Assembly (NCBI GenBank): GCA_964517075.1
Contig: CAZFAT010000217.1
Location: 1 to 7,982, forward strand
DNA from: CAZFAT01 sp964517075
Lineage (GTDB): Bacteria; Acidobacteriota; Vicinamibacteria; Vicinamibacterales; SCN-69-37
Reading direction: 5' to 3'
DNA: 7,982 bases
Positions within the stretch are counted from its first letter, which is position 1. Every line of letters starts with the position of its first letter. The notes under the pieces are model-generated. The model had not been told where the DNA came from, searched no databases, and saw only the letters and a program-made list of their open reading frames with translations. Positions 6,019 through 7,982 of the stretch are shown here, one piece after another. The position numbers and the translations under genes are program-made.

Positions 6019-6801
6019 CTACTGCGCGGGCCGGACCAGCGGCATGGGGTAGGGGCGATTCCGGCTCGGACGCTCCGGATCGTAGACGACGTAGATGACG
6101 CTGCCGACGGCCGGCGGCTTGCTCGACGCGCCACTCTTTCCGGAGGCCACGGCGCCACTCAGCAGCGGGAACCTGAAGGTGAGCGATCGATGCGTGCCGT
6201 GCTGCGTGCGATGCTTCCGGAGTCCGGTGACGACGGCCGGCGCGACGCGGCCGTCGGTCAGGAGCCGCCGTTGCCGGCCGATCGCGAGGAGACACAGCAG
6301 GCCCGTGCCGGCAATGAGCGGCGCCACCACGAATGGCAGCCACACGGGCATCGTGCCGCGCGGCGTCCCGCCGAGGTCGTGCACCTGCGGGTTGGCGGGG
6401 AGGTATCGGATGGCGAAGGGGGAGCCGACGTCGAGGGTGCGGCGCCGTGCGTCCGACACGCGGGCGCGCCCTGAGTACTCGCGCTCGTCCACCAGGAAGC
6501 GATAGGCGACGCGCCTGCGGTCGTCGCCGCTCGACCAGAGGCGCGTCACTTCGCCGGTGGCGGTGACGCCCTCCTCGACCAACGCCCGCTGATTGCCCGC
6601 CTGACGCTGCGCTTCGCGGTGCAGCGCGAGGCCCACCGCCACGGCCAGGGCCAGCAGCAGGACGCCGACGATCGCGAGGGCCCGGCCCGTGCCGGTCAGC
6701 TCGACGTCGCGCGGCCCCGAGTGGGTGAGCGGGCTCGGCGCGACGAACGCTCGCTGCAACTCAGCCAGCTGCTCTGATGAGGCCTCGTGGTCGGTGTGCA
6801 T
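6019..6801 (-). CDS. DUF3592-like membrane protein with two TM segments
   Basis: A 260-residue protein with transmembrane segments at about 41-60 (ALAIVGVLLLALAVAVGLAL) and 153-174 (VWLPFVVAPLIAGTGLLCLL). After each TM comes a similar small beta-rich module: residues about 78-141 (GVTATGEVTRL, YRFLVDEREYSG, VGSPFAIRYLPANPQVH) and about 184-245 (GRVAPAVVTGL, LTFRFPL, VGSVIYVVYDPERP). The pattern 'G.V...Y.F...G...VG....V.Y.P.NP' is typical of DUF3592, whose function is not established. The ATG at 6801-6799 is preceded by AGGTGA on the minus strand, which doubles as the stop region of the upstream gene and leaves only 3 nt between stop and start, so translation is probably coupled to the Cu-monooxygenase-like gene. 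The stop is TAG at 6021-6019. A link to assembling or anchoring the upstream exported enzyme is conjecture. Confidence 0.75.
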   Translation of the reverse strand: MHTDHEASSEQLAELQRAFVAPSPLTHSGPRDVELTGTGRALAIVGVLLLALAVAVGLALHREAQRQAGNQRALVEEGVTATGEVTRLWSSGDDRRRVAYRFLVDEREYSGRARVSDARRRTLDVGSPFAIRYLPANPQVHDLGGTPRGTMPVWLPFVVAPLIAGTGLLCLLAIGRQRRLLTDGRVAPAVVTGLRKHRTQHGTHRSLTFRFPLLSGAVASGKSGASSKPPAVGSVIYVVYDPERPSRNRPYPMPLVRPAQ

Positions 6802-6804
6802 CGC

Positions 6805-7982
6805 TCACCTCACCGTGGGTTCGATCGCGCGGCCGGGCACGCTGTAGAGAAAGCCCGTGTACTGCATCTCTTCCCACGTCTGGTCGCCCCACGTCACATC
6901 CTTCGTGGCGTCGGGATTGTTCCGGTTCGTCGCCGAGTTGTCGTACCACGCCGTGGAGACGATCCGGCTGCCGGCAGGCAGGTCGAGTGGGGTGGCGAAC
7001 AGGTAGTAGGTCTGCCAGTTGAAGTCGTAGCGGGGCACATCGAGAATCACCGACGATGCGCCGTCCGGCTTCTCCAGCTTGTACTGCCAGCGCGTCCCCC
7101 GGAGGTGTGTGTGGGGCAGCAGGCCCCAGATCCGAACCGGCTGATTGGCCTCGAGCTCGGCCGGGACGGCCACGTCCTTCGCACCCGCCGGCACCCTCAG
7201 CGCGCCGTTGTAGAACGCACTGACGAGCATCTCTTCTCGGGGTGTGTTCTTGGCGAAGCGGAAGCCCACGCTCGTGCGGTCACGCATTTCGTGGCCGTGC
7301 GCGGTGTAGTGCATCTGGAACGTGAGCACCGTGCCGGCGCGCACGCGGAGGGCGGTGCCCGCCGGGAACTCCATCACGTTGGTGCCGGGCGCCGTCGTGC
7401 CGATGACGTTGCCGAGCGGCCGCGGCGGCGGATGGCGTGTATCGCGGCGCGGCGGCGCCGGGGGAATGGCGTACTGGGGCTTGCGCGCGAAGAGGGGCGG
7501 CGGGGCTGCCGCGCCCGCCGGTCGAGCGGCCGGCGCGGTGTTGGCAGCGGGCGCACCGGCAGGCACGCGGGCGTACACGATCACGTGGTGCACGACCGCG
7601 CGTTCGCCCGGCAGGATCTCGAGCGCCTGGACCCACTGGTCCTCGGTGAAGTTCGTGGGCACCTCGAAGTACTGATACTCGATGGTGCCTGACGCTGGCA
7701 CCACGAAGTCCTCACTCATCGTGACCACGGCGTCGGGCGTGCCGATCGCCCACCGGCTCGGATACACGGGCGCTGCCGGCTGGCGGGTCAGATCGCCGGG
7801 AGGAGTACCCGCATCGATCCACTTCAGGATAGTGTCCTTGTCCGCCGCGGACAGACGCCGATCGTTTCGAAAGACGCCGTGGGGCCCGTCCGCGTGCCAC
7901 GGGGGCATGTAGCCGCCGGCAATGGCATCGCCGATCTCGCCGGCGTTCGCTTTCGCGTCCTCGTAGTCAATCAACGAAAACG
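6805..7982 (-). CDS. Cu type II monooxygenase-like protein with N-terminal cytochrome c-type region (5' truncated)
   Basis: Open from the right window edge to TGA at 6807-6805, with about 392 residues visible; the start is outside. Numbering from the TTG at 7974-7972, which is an internal Leu codon, the first part (SLIDYEDAKANAGEIGDAIAGG, MPPWH at 23-27, ILKWIDAGTPPGD) is the C-terminal half of a cytochrome c-like domain, with Met23 a likely haem ligand; the CxxCH would lie beyond the edge. Residues about 78-380 match copper type II ascorbate-dependent monooxygenase-like proteins: VVHHVIVYAR (His129-His130), FQMHYTAHG (His222), LLPHTHLRG (His288, His290), VPRYDFNWQTYY, YDNSATNRNNPD and WEEM (Met370). 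These His and Met residues are the probable copper ligands. A Pro/Ala-rich insert spans about 137-189. Expected in the periplasm. Substrate unknown. It is the first visible gene of a minus-strand pair with the DUF3592 gene. Confidence 0.85.
   Translation of the reverse strand, partial: FSLIDYEDAKANAGEIGDAIAGGYMPPWHADGPHGVFRNDRRLSAADKDTILKWIDAGTPPGDLTRQPAAPVYPSRWAIGTPDAVVTMSEDFVVPASGTIEYQYFEVPTNFTEDQWVQALEILPGERAVVHHVIVYARVPAGAPAANTAPAARPAGAAAPPPLFARKPQYAIPPAPPRRDTRHPPPRPLGNVIGTTAPGTNVMEFPAGTALRVRAGTVLTFQMHYTAHGHEMRDRTSVGFRFAKNTPREEMLVSAFYNGALRVPAGAKDVAVPAELEANQPVRIWGLLPHTHLRGTRWQYKLEKPDGASSVILDVPRYDFNWQTYYLFATPLDLPAGSRIVSTAWYDNSATNRNNPDATKDVTWGDQTWEEMQYTGFLYSVPGRAIEPTVR

Noticed and set aside
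6787..7692. A 301-residue plus-strand open frame opposite the Cu-monooxygenase-like gene
   Set aside because: No recognisable motif and skewed Arg/Val/His content. The minus strand carries the conserved His and Met ligand motifs.
7972..7974. TTG as the start codon of the Cu-monooxygenase-like gene
   Set aside because: The frame stays open to the window edge and the family motif (FSL-x-x-Y-x-D) runs through this codon, so it is an internal Leu and the gene is truncated by the window.

Overview
The window is GC-rich and gene-dense, with strong G/C preference at third codon positions. No rRNA or other taxonomic marker is present. A very large secreted PVC-type haem protein beside a copper-monooxygenase-like cytochrome, a DUF3592 membrane protein and a HicBA module would fit a soil-type Acidobacteriota (for example Vicinamibacteria) or a planctomycete/verrucomicrobial genome. 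That assignment is inference.

Layout. Positions 2-340 (+) hold the last 112 residues of a family-2 glycosyltransferase whose body lies to the left of the window. Positions 388-809 (-) hold a two-gene hicB-hicA toxin-antitoxin module, antitoxin first, with a 4-nt overlap. It sits between two imperfect 24-bp direct repeats (358-381 and 989-1012). The non-coding stretch upstream of hicB (810-1093) is rich in palindromes built on GGCTGG/CCAGCC. Positions 1094-5395 (+) encode a 1433-residue exported protein with four parts: seven calcium-loop FG-GAP/VCBS repeats, a PVC-type dehydrogenase-like beta-propeller, a HEAT-like helical region and a C-terminal cytochrome c domain (CAACH). Positions 5452-5985 (+) encode a small exported histidine phosphatase. 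The two right-hand genes run towards it on the minus strand: a copper type II monooxygenase-like protein with an N-terminal cytochrome c-type domain (6805-7982, cut off by the right edge), then a tightly coupled two-TM DUF3592-like protein (6019-6801).

How the parts may work together. The large haem protein and the Cu-monooxygenase-like protein both look like extracytoplasmic redox enzymes, probably for oxidising a sugar or other organic substrate, but the substrate of neither can be read from sequence. The phosphatase and the DUF3592 protein are accessory neighbours of unknown role. The hicBA module appears to be an independent insertion between the glycosyltransferase and the redox genes.

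No CRISPR array, tRNA, rRNA, transposase, integrase or phage gene was seen, and no clearly new multi-gene system. The points most worth checking are the repeat-flanked hicBA cassette with its palindrome cluster, and the FG-GAP/dehydrogenase/HEAT/cytochrome fusion.
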